Source: Carposina sasakii
Lineage: Eukaryota > Arthropoda > Insecta > Lepidoptera > Carposinidae
Reading direction: 5' to 3'
DNA: 64,000 nucleotides
NCBI GenBank assembly: GCA_014607495.2
Contig: CP053148.1
Coordinates: forward strand, 7,750,001-7,814,000
This document shows positions 1 through 10,215 of the stretch, piece by piece. The notes below the pieces were generated by a model. The model saw nothing but the letters and a program-made list of their open reading frames with translations, searched no databases and was not told the origin of the DNA. The number at the start of each line of letters is the position of its first letter. The stretch's first letter is position 1. The translations under genes were made by a program, and so were the position numbers.

Positions 1-109
1 TCTCCATTTAGAGCGACAGCGCCCTCTCTAAAGCGGAACAGGATATCGAGCAGCGAAGCGAGTAGATCGGGGCCTTGTAATAACATGCTGTTAAGACTCA
101 CACCTTTTG

Positions 110-475
110 TTAAGGCTGCCGCGTCGTGTATTGCTCGTAACTTCTTTTTCTGCGGATGAAGCATGCCGAAGATAGGTTTGATAGACATTCATGGTAAGTC
201 TTCGGGTCACATTCTTCAGCGTAGCCTTTGCCAATTACGCCGTCTATAAATTGATGAAAAGCTGCGGCGAACGTTGGGTCCTTTGACATTTGACGTTCGA
301 GAGCCTTGAAGCGCGACAGTGCTTGCGGATAGCTGTCCGGAATGACTTTCGGCAAGTTTTTCTTCCAGGGCAGACCAACTTCGAAATGGCCGCCGTCGAT
401 CTGACGAGCCGAGGATTCGATCATATCTACGGCTCGCTTGTCGTCGTCGTTTGGGCAAGGGGCCTTTTTACCCAA
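110..475 (-). pseudogene. BEL/Pao pol fragment upstream of the RT core
   Basis: The frame contains GGHFEVGLPWKKNLPKVIPD, a Y-x-x-A-x-x-R-x-x-x-LERQ block and KDPTFAAAFHQFIDGVIGKG. This is the conserved linker before the RT fingers in BEL/Pao polyproteins (GxYxVGLPWK ... LPDSYxxAxxRLxxLExxL). A weak match to the preceding DIDALG linker lies just upstream in the same frame. The RT palm with YxDD would lie left of the window start. Confidence 0.7.
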
Positions 476-574
476 GGCGTCGATGTCATATTGACTCTTA
501 ATAAGACCGTCTAGGTTTCGTCAGAAACGTGATTAATAATTTCGAGCGGCTTAGAAGAAACGGAAAATGCGCCG

Positions 575-652
575 TGAAACGAACCCGTCGCTTCCAGAAT
601 CCTCTTAGGCTGGGTAGCCTAAGAGGGTTCTGGAAGCGATGGGTTCGTTTCT
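575..652. repeat. 36-bp inverted duplication (near-perfect palindrome) in BEL/Pao
   Basis: The arm reading gaaacgaacccgtcgcttcc...cttaggct is followed, after about four bases, by its reverse complement tagcctaagagggttctggaagcg... The arms differ at only about two positions. Only one copy fits the BEL reading frame, so the other looks like a local foldback duplication. Confidence 0.85.
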
Positions 653-925
653 TTTACCGCGTCGCACTTTGCGGCTTAAAGACAAATGCCAATCGGGAGC
701 GCCGATGAGGACAGTAGGAGAAGCGTCGGTGCTCGACAGTTCGTCGGATAAGTCTAACAGGTGACTGTAATCCGTGAAATTTATAGTATTGGGATTTTGT
801 GCACGAAGTCCTAACGGTTTGATCGCCCGAGCGTGCTTTACTAAGTACGAGTATCTGTCGGAGCTCATCCGTTCTCGAATATAAAAGTCGACATAACTTA
901 CTTCTATATCCTTGGTCCATACCAC
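605..925 (-). pseudogene. BEL/Pao protease-end fragment
   Basis: A frame of about 106 codons ends with VLIGAPDWHLSLSRKVRRG followed by RNEPIASRTLLGY. It resembles the BEL/Pao segment at the end of the aspartic protease (ILIGxDNxxL ... EPxAxRTxLGW). The active-site DTG is not visible. The frame terminates exactly at an inverted duplication (575-652), which has destroyed the join to the next pol block. Confidence 0.65.
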
Positions 926-932
926 TTACGCC

Positions 933-1382
933 TTAAATGTGAAGTTGTTCACGGCCCGTGGCTTTCAAACCGATGTGCGTTGCTACTCCGTCTAGCCGTG
1001 CGTATGTCTGCTCCAAGGTGTTCATAATGTTCTCGGGGTCGCTTGAGGTCCACAGGAGGGATGCGACGGTCTGGTACGCCGGACCGCGAATGGCATTGTT
1101 GAGACGGTGTAAGTTCTCTGAAGAGGAAAAGTTAACTTTAGATCTGTCGAAACTACTCTTAAACGCCATCCATTGGCCAACTTCTCCCGAAAATGGCAGG
1201 AGTTCGGCCTTCTTTGGCCTGTTGGAGAGATTGTGGATTGCCTGTGAAAGTTTCAGGATTGGGTCCGCTGTTGTGCCGTAATTGTCCGTGGCGTGTATGG
1301 GTTTTGAATTCGTCGCAAGTTTGACATCGGGCGTGTGCGACAGCATCTGGTCTGCGTTTGCCTTACTACGTGTTTCCATCAC
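933..1382 (-). pseudogene. BEL/Pao gag N-terminal fragment
   Basis: An open frame of about 149 codons carries the gag signature of BEL/Pao elements: LLPFSGEVGQWMAFKSSF, then an FSSSENLHRLNNAIRG block, then an SDPENIMNTLEQTY block. These match the family pattern (LPxFxGxxxxWxxFKxxF ... ENxxRLxxALxG). The frame stops soon after, whereas a complete BEL gag continues to a zinc knuckle that is missing here, so this is a truncated copy. It lies immediately upstream of the protease fragment on the same strand. Confidence 0.7.
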
Positions 1383-1828
1383 TATGAAATGTTATCTAAA
1401 TGAAAATGATGAATGTGGGAAAATGACTTACGTGAAAAATTTTGCCAGTTGTGTTTTCCAGTCGAAGGTTTGAGTATGGCGACAATGGACCAAAATGATA
1501 ACTAATGGAGAGCGTGGACTGTATAATTGAATGAAACGATGGAATGTAGTGGCAAAATGTATTATTTAAGATAATTATAATCTTACAAAGTATAATATAC
1601 ACTGACCAGATCAATGGACAAAAGCAACTGACTTGAAGAGTCAGTGCCAAAAAGACAGTATCAAAAAATATAATAAAACGGTATAAAAAAGGTCGCACTA
1701 CCAGCCAGTCGCCAACACTATCATTTTGCGATATTCCATTGTTTACAATAAAATTGATTCTATAGTTAAATAATTTTTATAGTTGAATGTAGCTTAATAT
1801 TTAATTGTATCAGGCGTTACTATTCGGA

Positions 1829-2690
1829 AGTTCACCACCAAGGGTACGCCCACCATCGGGCCCTAAACTCTCCTCTGCCCCTCAGATCTGCCAACTCATA
1901 ATCACATACACAAAACTACCTACTACAGTCGCAACGAGAAGCCAGATCCAAGCACCTAGTATGCAAATATACATAGCTACTAATCTCAAAACCATTTAAT
2001 AATGTTAATCGACATACATTTCACCAACACCAGCGTCTTCAGGATCAAAATTAGTTCAAACAAATATTACTAGTATGACTAATAAAACTAATATGATGAT
2101 GATGATCTCCGACCGTATTTAGGCCAATCTCTGCGGAGATTGGCCAGGTACGCAGGAGATATTATAGTGCACAAGTGTGTGCGCAAACACAGATGCACTC
2201 TTTATTCCGTTACTCTCATAGTCCGATGGGACGGAAAGCCGACATGACCGGAGAGAGATCAGGCGCAGGACCAACAGTTTTACGTGCTTTCCGAGGCACG
2301 AACTAAGCAACAATTTTGCAATATTAAAATCTGTACATGAAATAAATTCATTGGTACAGGCCCGTGACTGGGATCGAACTTACGCCTCCCGCTTGGAAGG
2401 TGCATGTCTTAACCACTGGGCTATCACCGCTTAACTAATAAACTAATATACTAATACATAGAACTAATTTTAATCCTGAAGATGCCACGGGTGTAAGTGA
2501 AATATAATGTCGATTAACATTATCAATTGGTTTTTGGATTAGTGGCTATGTATATTTGCATGCTAGGTGCTTGGATCTGGCTTCTTGTTGCGACTGTAGT
2601 AGTTTTGTGTTCGTGTTTATGAGTCGGCAGATCCGAGGGTAAGCGGTAACAGTATAGGGCCCGACGGTGGGCGTACCCTTGATGGAACAT
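1829..2690. repeat. Foldback element with about 230-bp inverted arms, split by a SINE
   Basis: The left arm (about 1829-2057) and right arm (about 2461-2690) are inverted copies of one another. For example, gggtacgcccaccatcgggc near 1842 pairs with gcccgacggtgggcgtaccc near 2660, and a second matching block (tatgcaaatatacatagcta) occurs inside the arms. No protein is encoded. The central spacer has been invaded by the tRNA-derived SINE at 2100-2437. Confidence 0.8.
2100..2437 (-). repeat. tRNA-derived SINE (pol III promoter, minus strand)
   Basis: On the minus strand the 5' end has an A-box-like tagcccagtgg (2413-2423) and a B-box-like agttcgatccc (2370-2380), spaced as in a tRNA. A unique body follows, ending at a TGATGATGAT-type tail near 2095-2105. 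This is the layout of an insect tRNA-derived SINE. A decayed relative sits at 60142-60353 inside gene E. Confidence 0.75.
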
Positions 2691-2939
2691 AGTTTATTTT
2701 CAGTTTGTTCCTATATTTAGCATATCAGAATCTGATGATGGGCTCCTCGAGAAAGGCAATATATTTATAGTTTTACGTGTAGTTTTTATAGTTTTTTTAC
2801 TTTAATTGAGCGTTACATATATATAAAACATAGGATTTGATGATGGAATCCTTGAAGAATCGAGCTCATATATTATTGGCACGATTAATCTGTTTTTATA
2901 TGTTGATGGAGGAATTTGGCCAGTTACTCCCAACATTAT

Positions 2940-4340
2940 CATAATTATATCATACCTGTCAGCATGGCTTTCGGAAAAAGAGGTCTGTTAGCACCAATCT
3001 TTTAACCGTGGTGAACTTAATCTCTGAGCATTTGGATAAAGGCATGCAGGTCGATGTAGTCTATTTTGACCTTAAAAAAGGCATTCCATCGCGTGGATAA
3101 CGATGTGCTCCTAATCAAACTACGCGACATAGGTTTCTCGCCAAAGATGGTTAGATTTTTTACTGACTATCTGCGCGATCGATAACATTTTGTTCGGCAT
3201 GGTTGCTACGTCTCTGCTCCATATCACAATGGGTCTGGAGTGACTAAGGGCTCAATATTGGGTCCCCTCCTATTTGGAATAATGACTAATGACCTAGAGC
3301 TGGTCCTAAAGCACTCAAAGTGTCTGCTCTATGCAGACGATCTAAAGTTGGTGTACGGAGTTGAACAAAAAGCTGACTGTGAGTCGTTACAAGAGGACAT
3401 CAACTCGGTATACCAGTGGAGCCATAGAAACAAGCTCCTATTTAACATATTCAAGTGCTGTGTTATGACCTTCGGCCGCAAGCGCCGACCCTTTGATGGT
3501 CAGTATACTCTTGGAGTAGAGCTAATTAAACGCGTCACCTCCATGAGGGACTTGGGAGTTGTATTCGACGACAGCCTCACATTTCACGAGCATATGAAAA
3601 AACTTGCTTCTAGCTCTCTTGCTTCTAGGACTCTGGGCTTTGTGATCCGAAACTGCCGAGAGTTTGGGGATCCCAGGGTTATTAAACTCGTATACACCGC
3701 CTTGGTAAGGAGTAAGATAGAGAGCTCGTCTACAGTGTGGAATCCGTATGAGTGTACTTACGCCCTGCTTCTAGAGAAGGTCCAGAAGGCTTTCCTAACA
3801 TTTCTCTACAAGAAAACGTACGGGTACCCTTTCCTATACCCTACAAAATTCCTACAAGGAACCTTGGGTTTCAACTCTCTGGAAGTAAGGCGTAACCACA
3901 ATCCCATGTTGACAGGCTGTCATACTTTGCGTGGCGACTCCGATTGTCCGGTACTTGTCGAGCAGCTGGTAAGACTGTTTGTCCCCGATGTCCCTAAGAT
4001 TTTCCTTAGGCCTCGCCGGCACGCGCTGCTGGCCATCCCGCCAGCGCGTACGGTAGCTCACAGAAACTCGCCACTTCTCCGCGCATTAACAATGCTAAAT
4101 GCACTCTTGGCATCAGCACCAGAGTGTGATCTGTTTATGAGTGCATGGCTGTCTGTGAGTCGAGAGTGTCCGAGATACTATGAGATGGTGAATGAGTGAG
4201 CATGAATGCCTATTTTTTATCTGATATTTTAATGCACATTATCATTGTTAAAGTTATCATAATATCTTCAATTCAAGGCGCATTGGCACAAGCTGTAATG
4301 CTTTGTAATATGGTTGTTGTTATAAATAAATAAAATAAAT
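2940..4340 (+). mobile_element. 5'-truncated CR1/Jockey-superfamily LINE, inactive
   Basis: Reverse transcriptase sequence starts near 2950 (QHGFRKKRSVSTNLL) and runs to a stop at 4199. A 3' UTR of about 140 bases with a (ATAAATAAA)-type tail follows at about 4320-4340. A frameshift in the run of A near 3075 and a TAA near 3181 break the frame before the long open part. The endonuclease and ORF1 are absent. The clade is judged from motif style only. Confidence 0.75.
3240..4199 (+). pseudogene. LINE reverse transcriptase, C-terminal half
   Basis: This 319-codon open stretch contains KGSILGPLLFGIMTNDL, the catalytic CLLYADDLKLV (YADD box) and the MRDLGVVFDDSLTFHEH block typical of non-LTR reverse transcriptases. 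It then continues through the conserved thumb and C-terminal region. It is not an independent gene: the fingers domain lies upstream in other frames (2950-3240), broken by a frameshift and a stop. Translation from an internal start would give no functional polymerase. Confidence 0.8.
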
Positions 4341-5193
4341 TATGAAAACAAGGGTTTTATGATGAAACTGACGAAAAACAAATTATAAACCTTTTAAGCG
4401 AGCAGAACCCTTCGAATTTGGGTTTATTGGTATTGGTTTCGCGAAACTTACAATTTGTACAATTGAATAAGAAGAGCCAAGTGGAGCTGTTTAAGGTCCA
4501 CAGTAAGTACGAGTTTTGGTTATAAGCCCTTATCAGACAAAAGTCGGTTTTTTATTTTTAAAAAAATTCTGTCTTTGTATTATTGATTCATTTAGGTGTT
4601 CGAGCCTTCGCTTGACCCACTTGTGAGATTACCCTCCGAATTTTGCGCGGTTGCAGTGTGATCTACCCTCATTTTGCCTAACATTTGCTGACGTCACAGC
4701 TAGCACAGTCGTTCCCTGGGTCGCCGGTAGGTTTGGTCTTCAGTACGTCTTTGAATTTTGTAGCGTGCGCAGTGTGAAAAATAATAATAATTAATTCTTC
4801 AAAAATTTTCAGTTGAATCTTAAATAATTTGTGAATCTTCATTTAAATCTTCGAATCTCGTGATAAACCTTAAGGTAAGAAGTGTTTTGTATAATAAGAG
4901 CTTCAAGACCTATGAGCTGGTTTTTGATGCACATTACCTTCGAGAAGCTTAGCCGATAACGACTGCCCGCTCTCCGGACGGCATACTCGTTAGCAAGTAA
5001 AAAACAGCACCCGATAAAAACCACATACTTAATGGTTTGCACTGTTGTATGTCAGCCTACCTACATACATGAGTGACGGCTAGTCAGCCGACATTACATT
5101 CCTTTTTCGGCTAGTCAGCCGACACGGTCGGCTGTCAATGTCGGCTGAACAGCCGACACTTTGGGTCTGCACTGCAAGGCATTGGTAGTCTAC

Positions 5194-6456
5194 ATGTACT
5201 ATTTCCATTACAGATCATGGACGATGTACTTCCTACCACCACACTGGGGGCATTGGACGGAGGCTTACAGTGGCTTCGCCCAAAACCTCCCGTCCATTAA
5301 GCAACATCTCATATCCCGAGCACAGGCCATTGATATTATAAAGAGCCAATCTGAAACGCCGATCTCGCTTTCTTCGCAATCGGTAGCGTCCACAAGTCAA
5401 TCATACACAGGGAAAAGAGCTCACAGTCCAGAGCACTCCACAAGGAAACTTGATTACTTTATGGAGCGTCAAAACGATGTCCTCGAACAACTCCTATCAC
5501 TATCCAAATTAACAACGGAGATTCTTATAAAGGATAAAACAGCTCCGGCCTATCCGGAAAATACCGAGGACTCCGACTCGGAAGGTAACATTGATTGCTG
5601 GACTGCTCCCGACTTAAACCCCGAGCCAGAGCTAGAAGCTGAAGGAAAACCAGACGTGCCCGATGAAAATTTCTTTGACTTCTCACCGGAAACCAAAGAA
5701 TCGGAAGCAAAGGTAGGAATGGCCGACGAAGCTCTAGCAAAGCAAGGTACTCGTTGCCAACGCCTTGGTGAAGCATCATGGCACAACATTCGCTACGCGG
5801 ACGTACAAAAGCAGTTTCAAGCATCCCCTGCTTTCACTAACTTGAAGGTGAACAGTAACCTAGCAACAGTCACACCAAATTGGCAAATAACTGCATTACT
5901 GGAAAAAGTGGACGCATGTCTTGGGGCTATCACTCATGGACTTTTACAAGAAAGAAAGCACTTTGAAGGAATTTACAGCAAGGCATCTTTAGAGACTAAA
6001 TCTTATATAAGTAAGAATTTTCTGGCGGCAGAATCTCCGTTCCGCAAAACATCAGATGCTTTGCTTCAGTATACATGTGGGCGACGTGCTGAAATTATCC
6101 AGCAGCGGAGATCGCTCTATAAACCGCCCAATAAAGTACTAAACGAACTCTTACATGCCATACCGCCTTCTAGCACACATCTCTTCTCGGAACCCCAACT
6201 GTCAGAACTGGTCAAGGAGCAAGGTGGAAGTAGCAAGCTTTTTCCATTTCGTCAACAAACCCTACCCATCAGTTCTAAGTCACGAGTGCATTACAAGCCT
6301 TCCGCCGGTGGTACAGAAAAGAGGGATAAATCAAGGAATACAGAGAGACGATACACGTACAAAGGGCCGGTACAAACATCGAGAAAGCGAAATTTCACGC
6401 CCACCACCTCAGGGAAATTTAAAAAATCGAAATTTGACGGCAAACCCAGATCATAG
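5194..6456 (+). CDS. DIRS gag-like ORF1
   Basis: This is the first long frame of the DIRS element. It is hydrophilic, with an acidic centre (ENTEDSDSEGNIDCW near 5570), a conserved-looking Trp/Leu-rich block (GEASWHNIRYADVQKQF near 5770) and a basic tail (ERRYTYKGP..., KKSKFDGKPRS). These fit a structural, nucleic-acid-binding Gag of DIRS elements. The first ATG in frame is at 5194; the frame is open back to 5161 without an ATG. It overlaps the RT frame, so RT may be reached by its own start or by recoding. The assignment rests on position and composition. Confidence 0.6.
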   Translation: MYYFHYRSWTMYFLPPHWGHWTEAYSGFAQNLPSIKQHLISRAQAIDIIKSQSETPISLSSQSVASTSQSYTGKRAHSPEHSTRKLDYFMERQNDVLEQLLSLSKLTTEILIKDKTAPAYPENTEDSDSEGNIDCWTAPDLNPEPELEAEGKPDVPDENFFDFSPETKESEAKVGMADEALAKQGTRCQRLGEASWHNIRYADVQKQFQASPAFTNLKVNSNLATVTPNWQITALLEKVDACLGAITHGLLQERKHFEGIYSKASLETKSYISKNFLAAESPFRKTSDALLQYTCGRRAEIIQQRRSLYKPPNKVLNELLHAIPPSSTHLFSEPQLSELVKEQGGSSKLFPFRQQTLPISSKSRVHYKPSAGGTEKRDKSRNTERRYTYKGPVQTSRKRNFTPTTSGKFKKSKFDGKPRS

Positions 6457-8332
6457 TCAATCTAACGCTTTTGAAGCCGGCCAGGTGAGCAAGCATTTGC
6501 AAACCTGGAGGTCTTTCGGCGCCCCAGGTGCCATCCTCTCTATAATCTCAGGTTACAAAATACCGTTTATCCGACCACCACCCTTCACTAAATTTGATGA
6601 TGCAAAGCGATTGCTAATTAAATCTTCTCCTGAGATGTCTATAGAAATTAATAAATTGATTGATTGTAAAGCTGTAAAATTATGCTCAAGCGACTCTGGG
6701 TTTTTATCCCCAATGTTTTTGAGAAAGAAGTCAGATGGGTCGAACCGACCAATTCTTAACTTACAAATGCTAAACCTTTACTTGAATCCGCCAAAATTTC
6801 GACTTATTAATCATCATAAGATCCCCCTTTGCCTTCACGAATCTGATTACATGGTCAAAATTGATTTATCCCAGGCCTACTTTCATCTGCCTATTGTGGA
6901 GCATCACAGGCGCTTTCTCGCTTTTAATTTCAACAAAACAATATATGAAATGACTTGTATACCATTTGGGTTAGCCACCGCTCCTTACATTTTTGCAAAA
7001 GTCACTAATTGGGTTGCAAACTTTTTCAGGGAGAGAGGAATAAGAATTGTAGTTTACTTGGACGATTTTCTTATATCACATCACGATCCAAAAATACTTC
7101 AAGAACAATCCCATTTTGTCGTGAATCATTTAACAAAAATGGGTTGGTGTATAAATTACCAAAAATCAACTCTCTCTCCAACTCGTTCTCTCGAATATTT
7201 AGGCATCCTCTGGAATACTCGACAAAATGTCAAACGGCTTCCGACTGCAAAAATTCAAAAATGCCAATCCATAATAAAAGACATTCTGGCCAAAAATTAC
7301 TGGACATGGTGGCTAGCAAAAGTACTACTTGGAAACCTAAACTTTGCGACATTTATCGTCCCGTTAGGCAGACTCCACTGTCGTCTAATACAAATCGCCG
7401 CAAACCAACTACCCAGGATGCACAAACACAAAAAGTTTTCACTGCCCCCCGAGGTCATAGCAGAAATGAAATGGTGGCTGTACAATATAACCAGGTCGTC
7501 TCCAATTCACCAGAAAGAAGCAACAGCCTTTATCACAACCGATGCGGCAAAAAACGGGTGGGGGGCGAGTGTAGGCACCACGAAATTGAAAGGTTTATGG
7601 AACAGGGATCAACAACAGTGGCACAGCAACATGAAGGAGCTTTTTGCAGTCTACAAGGTGCTGAAACAAATAGGACACACATTGCAGGAACAGACTGTGA
7701 TGATACAGTCCGACAATCGTTCCGTTGTGGCGTATCTAACCAAACAAGGCGGCACCAAGTCTCGGATGCTCCTAAAAGCCACTCAAAAATTTTTTGCCAT
7801 TGCACTCAATCACAGAATAAGCCTAATAGCACGATACTTACCCGGGAAGTACAACCTAACAGCGGACAGTCTGTCAAGATCCAAGGACCTACCGGAATGG
7901 ACATTGAGCAAAGGAATCTGCAACGAGATATTCAAAATATGGGGCACACCAGAGATAGACCTGTTTGCGAGTGCGCGGTCAGCAGTAGTACCGCGTTATG
8001 TATCCGAGGATGCTCGGGACGAACATTCCCTCTTTGTCGATGCATTCAGTCGAACTTGGAACTACAGGATCGGATGGTTATTTCCTCCGCCCAGCTTAAT
8101 ACCACGGGTTCTAAGACATTTAACACGCTGCTCGGGGACGTACCTCCTGGTTGCACCGAATTGGGAGAAAACATTTTGGAAAACTCAGCTCTTTCAAATA
8201 GCACTTTGCCGACCATTAACAATCCCGGATATTCACATGAATCTTACCGACTTGAGAACCGGGAAACCCCCGCCAGCGATAAAAGACATGTGTTTGCAGG
8301 TCTGGAAGGTTCGGGCTGGAATCAGCTCGTAA
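6155..8332 (+). CDS. DIRS reverse transcriptase / RNase H / methyltransferase-like protein
   Basis: The protein copies element RNA into DNA. The RT domain runs from about 6590 to 7270 and includes SNRPILNLQMLN, KIDLSQAYFHLPI, PFGLATAPYIFAK and the catalytic VVYLDDFLIS. RNase H follows, with TTDAAKNGWGAS, KELFAVYKVL, QSDNRSVVAYL and a DSLSR end near 7870. The C-terminal part (WGTPEIDLFAS ... LFVDAFSRTW) is the Dam-like segment that follows RNase H in DIRS elements. All key aspartates are present and no stop interrupts the frame. The first in-frame ATG is at 6155 but lies inside the gag frame; domain sequence begins after 6460, so the true start is unsure. Confidence 0.85.
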   Translation: MPYRLLAHISSRNPNCQNWSRSKVEVASFFHFVNKPYPSVLSHECITSLPPVVQKRGINQGIQRDDTRTKGRYKHRESEISRPPPQGNLKNRNLTANPDHSQSNAFEAGQVSKHLQTWRSFGAPGAILSIISGYKIPFIRPPPFTKFDDAKRLLIKSSPEMSIEINKLIDCKAVKLCSSDSGFLSPMFLRKKSDGSNRPILNLQMLNLYLNPPKFRLINHHKIPLCLHESDYMVKIDLSQAYFHLPIVEHHRRFLAFNFNKTIYEMTCIPFGLATAPYIFAKVTNWVANFFRERGIRIVVYLDDFLISHHDPKILQEQSHFVVNHLTKMGWCINYQKSTLSPTRSLEYLGILWNTRQNVKRLPTAKIQKCQSIIKDILAKNYWTWWLAKVLLGNLNFATFIVPLGRLHCRLIQIAANQLPRMHKHKKFSLPPEVIAEMKWWLYNITRSSPIHQKEATAFITTDAAKNGWGASVGTTKLKGLWNRDQQQWHSNMKELFAVYKVLKQIGHTLQEQTVMIQSDNRSVVAYLTKQGGTKSRMLLKATQKFFAIALNHRISLIARYLPGKYNLTADSLSRSKDLPEWTLSKGICNEIFKIWGTPEIDLFASARSAVVPRYVSEDARDEHSLFVDAFSRTWNYRIGWLFPPPSLIPRVLRHLTRCSGTYLLVAPNWEKTFWKTQLFQIALCRPLTIPDIHMNLTDLRTGKPPPAIKDMCLQVWKVRAGISS

Positions 8333-9288
8333 AATCATGGCCCCAAGAGAGCAGAACGCTTCTTGAATCCTCTTGGCGACAATCAACCCTCAAAACTTAT
8401 AACCCCGCATGGACGAAATGGAAAATTTGGACAAATATAAATAATGTTAAAATAGATGATCCAAAACCTGAAGATCTATCAAAATATATGATCTACCTGC
8501 ACAACGATATAAAACTGGCAGCAAGAACAATAGCACTTCACAAATCTGTAGTGACAACGTTTTCCAATCCAGAGAAAACTACATTTCTTAGTAATCATCC
8601 GTTAGTGAAACGGACCCTTAAAGCAATTTTCACCAACCGTCCACCGGTAGTAAAGCCTATAACTTGGGAAGTCGGCGAGCTAATAGACTTTCTTACAATT
8701 TACGATATCGATAGTAATAGCCTGTATCAGGTATCGCGACACACAGCAGCACTATTACTTCTCTTGTCAGGTCGCCGGATACATGACCTAACTCTCCTGG
8801 ATATTGGCCCTGGCTTCTATGAAGATCATGACGATTATCTGGTTTTCTGGCCGCAATTCGGCTCAAAAACAGATTCTGCCACATTCAGACAGTCAGGGTG
8901 GAAACTTCAAAGAAACACTACAACACGCTTAAACGTTATTTTCTGGATAAGGACCTTGATTGAGTTAAGCAAGACTAGACGCTCTAACAGATCCACACGA
9001 CTGTTCATCACCACCAGAAATAAGGTAAAACAAGCCTCACGGATAGTGATAGCTGGATGGATCCGTAACTTGTTTAAAGACGCTAACATTAATGCGCCAC
9101 CCGGTAGCTTCCGATCCACAGTTAACACAAACAATTGGACGAATAGAAACTTAGACCTAGACGAAGTTATTGCCAGGGGTAACTGGAGAAGTAAATACAC
9201 ATTCCTCAAACATTATTTTAAATTATTACCACAAAATCATTCTCAAAATAATCAAACTCAGTTAAGTGAATCTTTCACTCCTATCTAA
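8320..9288 (+). CDS. DIRS tyrosine recombinase
   Basis: The enzyme integrates the circular DNA copy. The N-terminal SAM-like part (SSWRQSTLKTYNPAWTKW) precedes the catalytic domain. That domain carries the first Arg in LLLLSGRRIHDLTLL, the FRSTVNTNNW block standing for HxxR, and EVIARGNWRSKYTFLKHYF with the nucleophilic Tyr near the C-terminus. This is the R...R...Y arrangement of DIRS recombinases. The frame is open from 7009, but sequence before about 8300 is only the other frame of RT; I set the start where family similarity begins. It overlaps the end of the RT frame by 13 bases. No disabling change is seen. Confidence 0.82.
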   Translation, partial: NQLVKSWPQESRTLLESSWRQSTLKTYNPAWTKWKIWTNINNVKIDDPKPEDLSKYMIYLHNDIKLAARTIALHKSVVTTFSNPEKTTFLSNHPLVKRTLKAIFTNRPPVVKPITWEVGELIDFLTIYDIDSNSLYQVSRHTAALLLLLSGRRIHDLTLLDIGPGFYEDHDDYLVFWPQFGSKTDSATFRQSGWKLQRNTTTRLNVIFWIRTLIELSKTRRSNRSTRLFITTRNKVKQASRIVIAGWIRNLFKDANINAPPGSFRSTVNTNNWTNRNLDLDEVIARGNWRSKYTFLKHYFKLLPQNHSQNNQTQLSESFTPI

Positions 9289-9492
9289 GAGGTTCTTTCA
9301 CCTACAAGTGTAAATTTGCTATGCTAATTAACCAGTTATAATGTTCGAAAAAATTTTCAATAAAAATAATTTATGTTGATCAACTAATTTCTTTAATTTT
9401 AACCTCTTTGCCACTTTTGAAAACAACCCTTTAAATAAATGTCACAGTACGCCCAGTCGAACTTGTCGCCGGCAGAATATAAACACATCTCA

Positions 9493-9590
9493 CAAGTGGG
9501 TCAAGCGAAGGCTCGAACACCTAAATAAACCCGTTTTCCCCCCGAAGGGTAGAAAACGGATATTTAGGTTTCAGCCGCAGCTTGACCCAC
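9493..9590. repeat. Internal complementary region of the DIRS element
   Basis: The sequence gtgggtcaagcgaaggctcg...cctaaataaacccgttttc...cagccgcagcttgacccac is the head-to-head complement of the two outer ends of the element. It would serve as the bridging template that lets linear cDNA be circularised in DIRS elements. Confidence 0.8.
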
Positions 9591-9810
9591 TAAAACTGCA
9601 TTTCTTGCCGGCATGTGAGAGTACTGAAGACCAAACCTACCGGCGACCCAGGGAACGACTGTGCTAGCTGTGACGTCAGCAAATGTTAGGCAAAATGAGG
9701 GTAGATCACACTGCAACCGCGCAAAATTCGGAGGGTAATCTCACAAGTGGGTCAAGCTGCGGCTGAAACCTAAATATCCGTTTTCTACCCTTCGGGGGGA
9801 AAACGGGTTT

Positions 9811-10209
9811 ATTCTATACTTTACAAGTGAGGAAATAGGAACTCGCTTGTCTACTATTTTTATGTAAAAATGTAAGGTTAATGAAAGTAATTATTTTGTA
9901 TTTATATTTTATTAGAAAAATATTACAATGGTAAAAACTTGATTATCAGGTGTTCGGCAGTTCAAAAAAACTAGTTATCACTGGGCCCTTAACCTTTCGC
10001 CGTCTCGAAATCTTATGATCACAATCAACCAAACTCGGAATAAGAAATCAGATTCGATTACGTAGCATACAATACGTACATATATAGGTACATAGCTGCT
10101 ATTTCTTCTACTCATAGTAGCTTATAATCCAAAATGTCTATTATGTATTTAGGTTGTACTCTTGAATATAGAATTCCTTAAGTATTAGATTTTTGTTTTG
10201 TTTCAAAAT
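9811..10209. other. Intergenic AT-rich stretch
   Basis: I see no gene or recognisable repeat here. It lies between the DIRS right end and the 3' end of gene A. Downstream of gene A's stop, the same frame stays open for 24 codons to a TAA, which may be chance. Confidence 0.5.
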
Positions 10210-10215
10210 TTTATT
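10210..10215 (-). terminator. Polyadenylation signal of gene A
   Basis: AATAAA on the minus strand lies directly after the gene A stop codon (10216-10218), giving an extremely short predicted 3' UTR if used. Confidence 0.5.

Larger units (their letters stand above)
1..1382 (-). mobile_element. Degenerate BEL/Pao LTR retrotransposon (gag to start of RT)
   Basis: Reading leftwards from 1382, three conserved blocks appear in the order expected for BEL/Pao polyproteins: gag, protease, then the region leading into reverse transcriptase. Frameshifts and stops separate the blocks, and the element runs off the left window edge, so RT core, RNase H and integrase are not visible. A start codon at 1382 opens the gag frame. 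The sequence from 1383 to about 1750 may be leader or LTR, but I could not define LTR ends. The element is inactive as seen. Confidence 0.75.
4590..9810 (+). mobile_element. Near-intact DIRS retrotransposon (tyrosine recombinase type)
   Basis: The termini are inverted repeats. About 135 bp at 4608-4745 (cttgacccacttgtgagatt...) recur as the reverse complement at about 9614-9750. Just before the right terminus an internal complementary region (about 9493-9590) joins the complement of the left end (gaacacctaaata) to the complement of the right end (aacccgttttcccc), the hallmark of DIRS rolling or circular replication. The coding order is gag-like, RT/RNase H with a Dam-like methyltransferase remnant, then tyrosine recombinase. 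There is no premature stop in RT or recombinase, and no target-site duplication, as expected. A polyadenylation signal AATAAA lies at 9359-9364. Confidence 0.88.
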
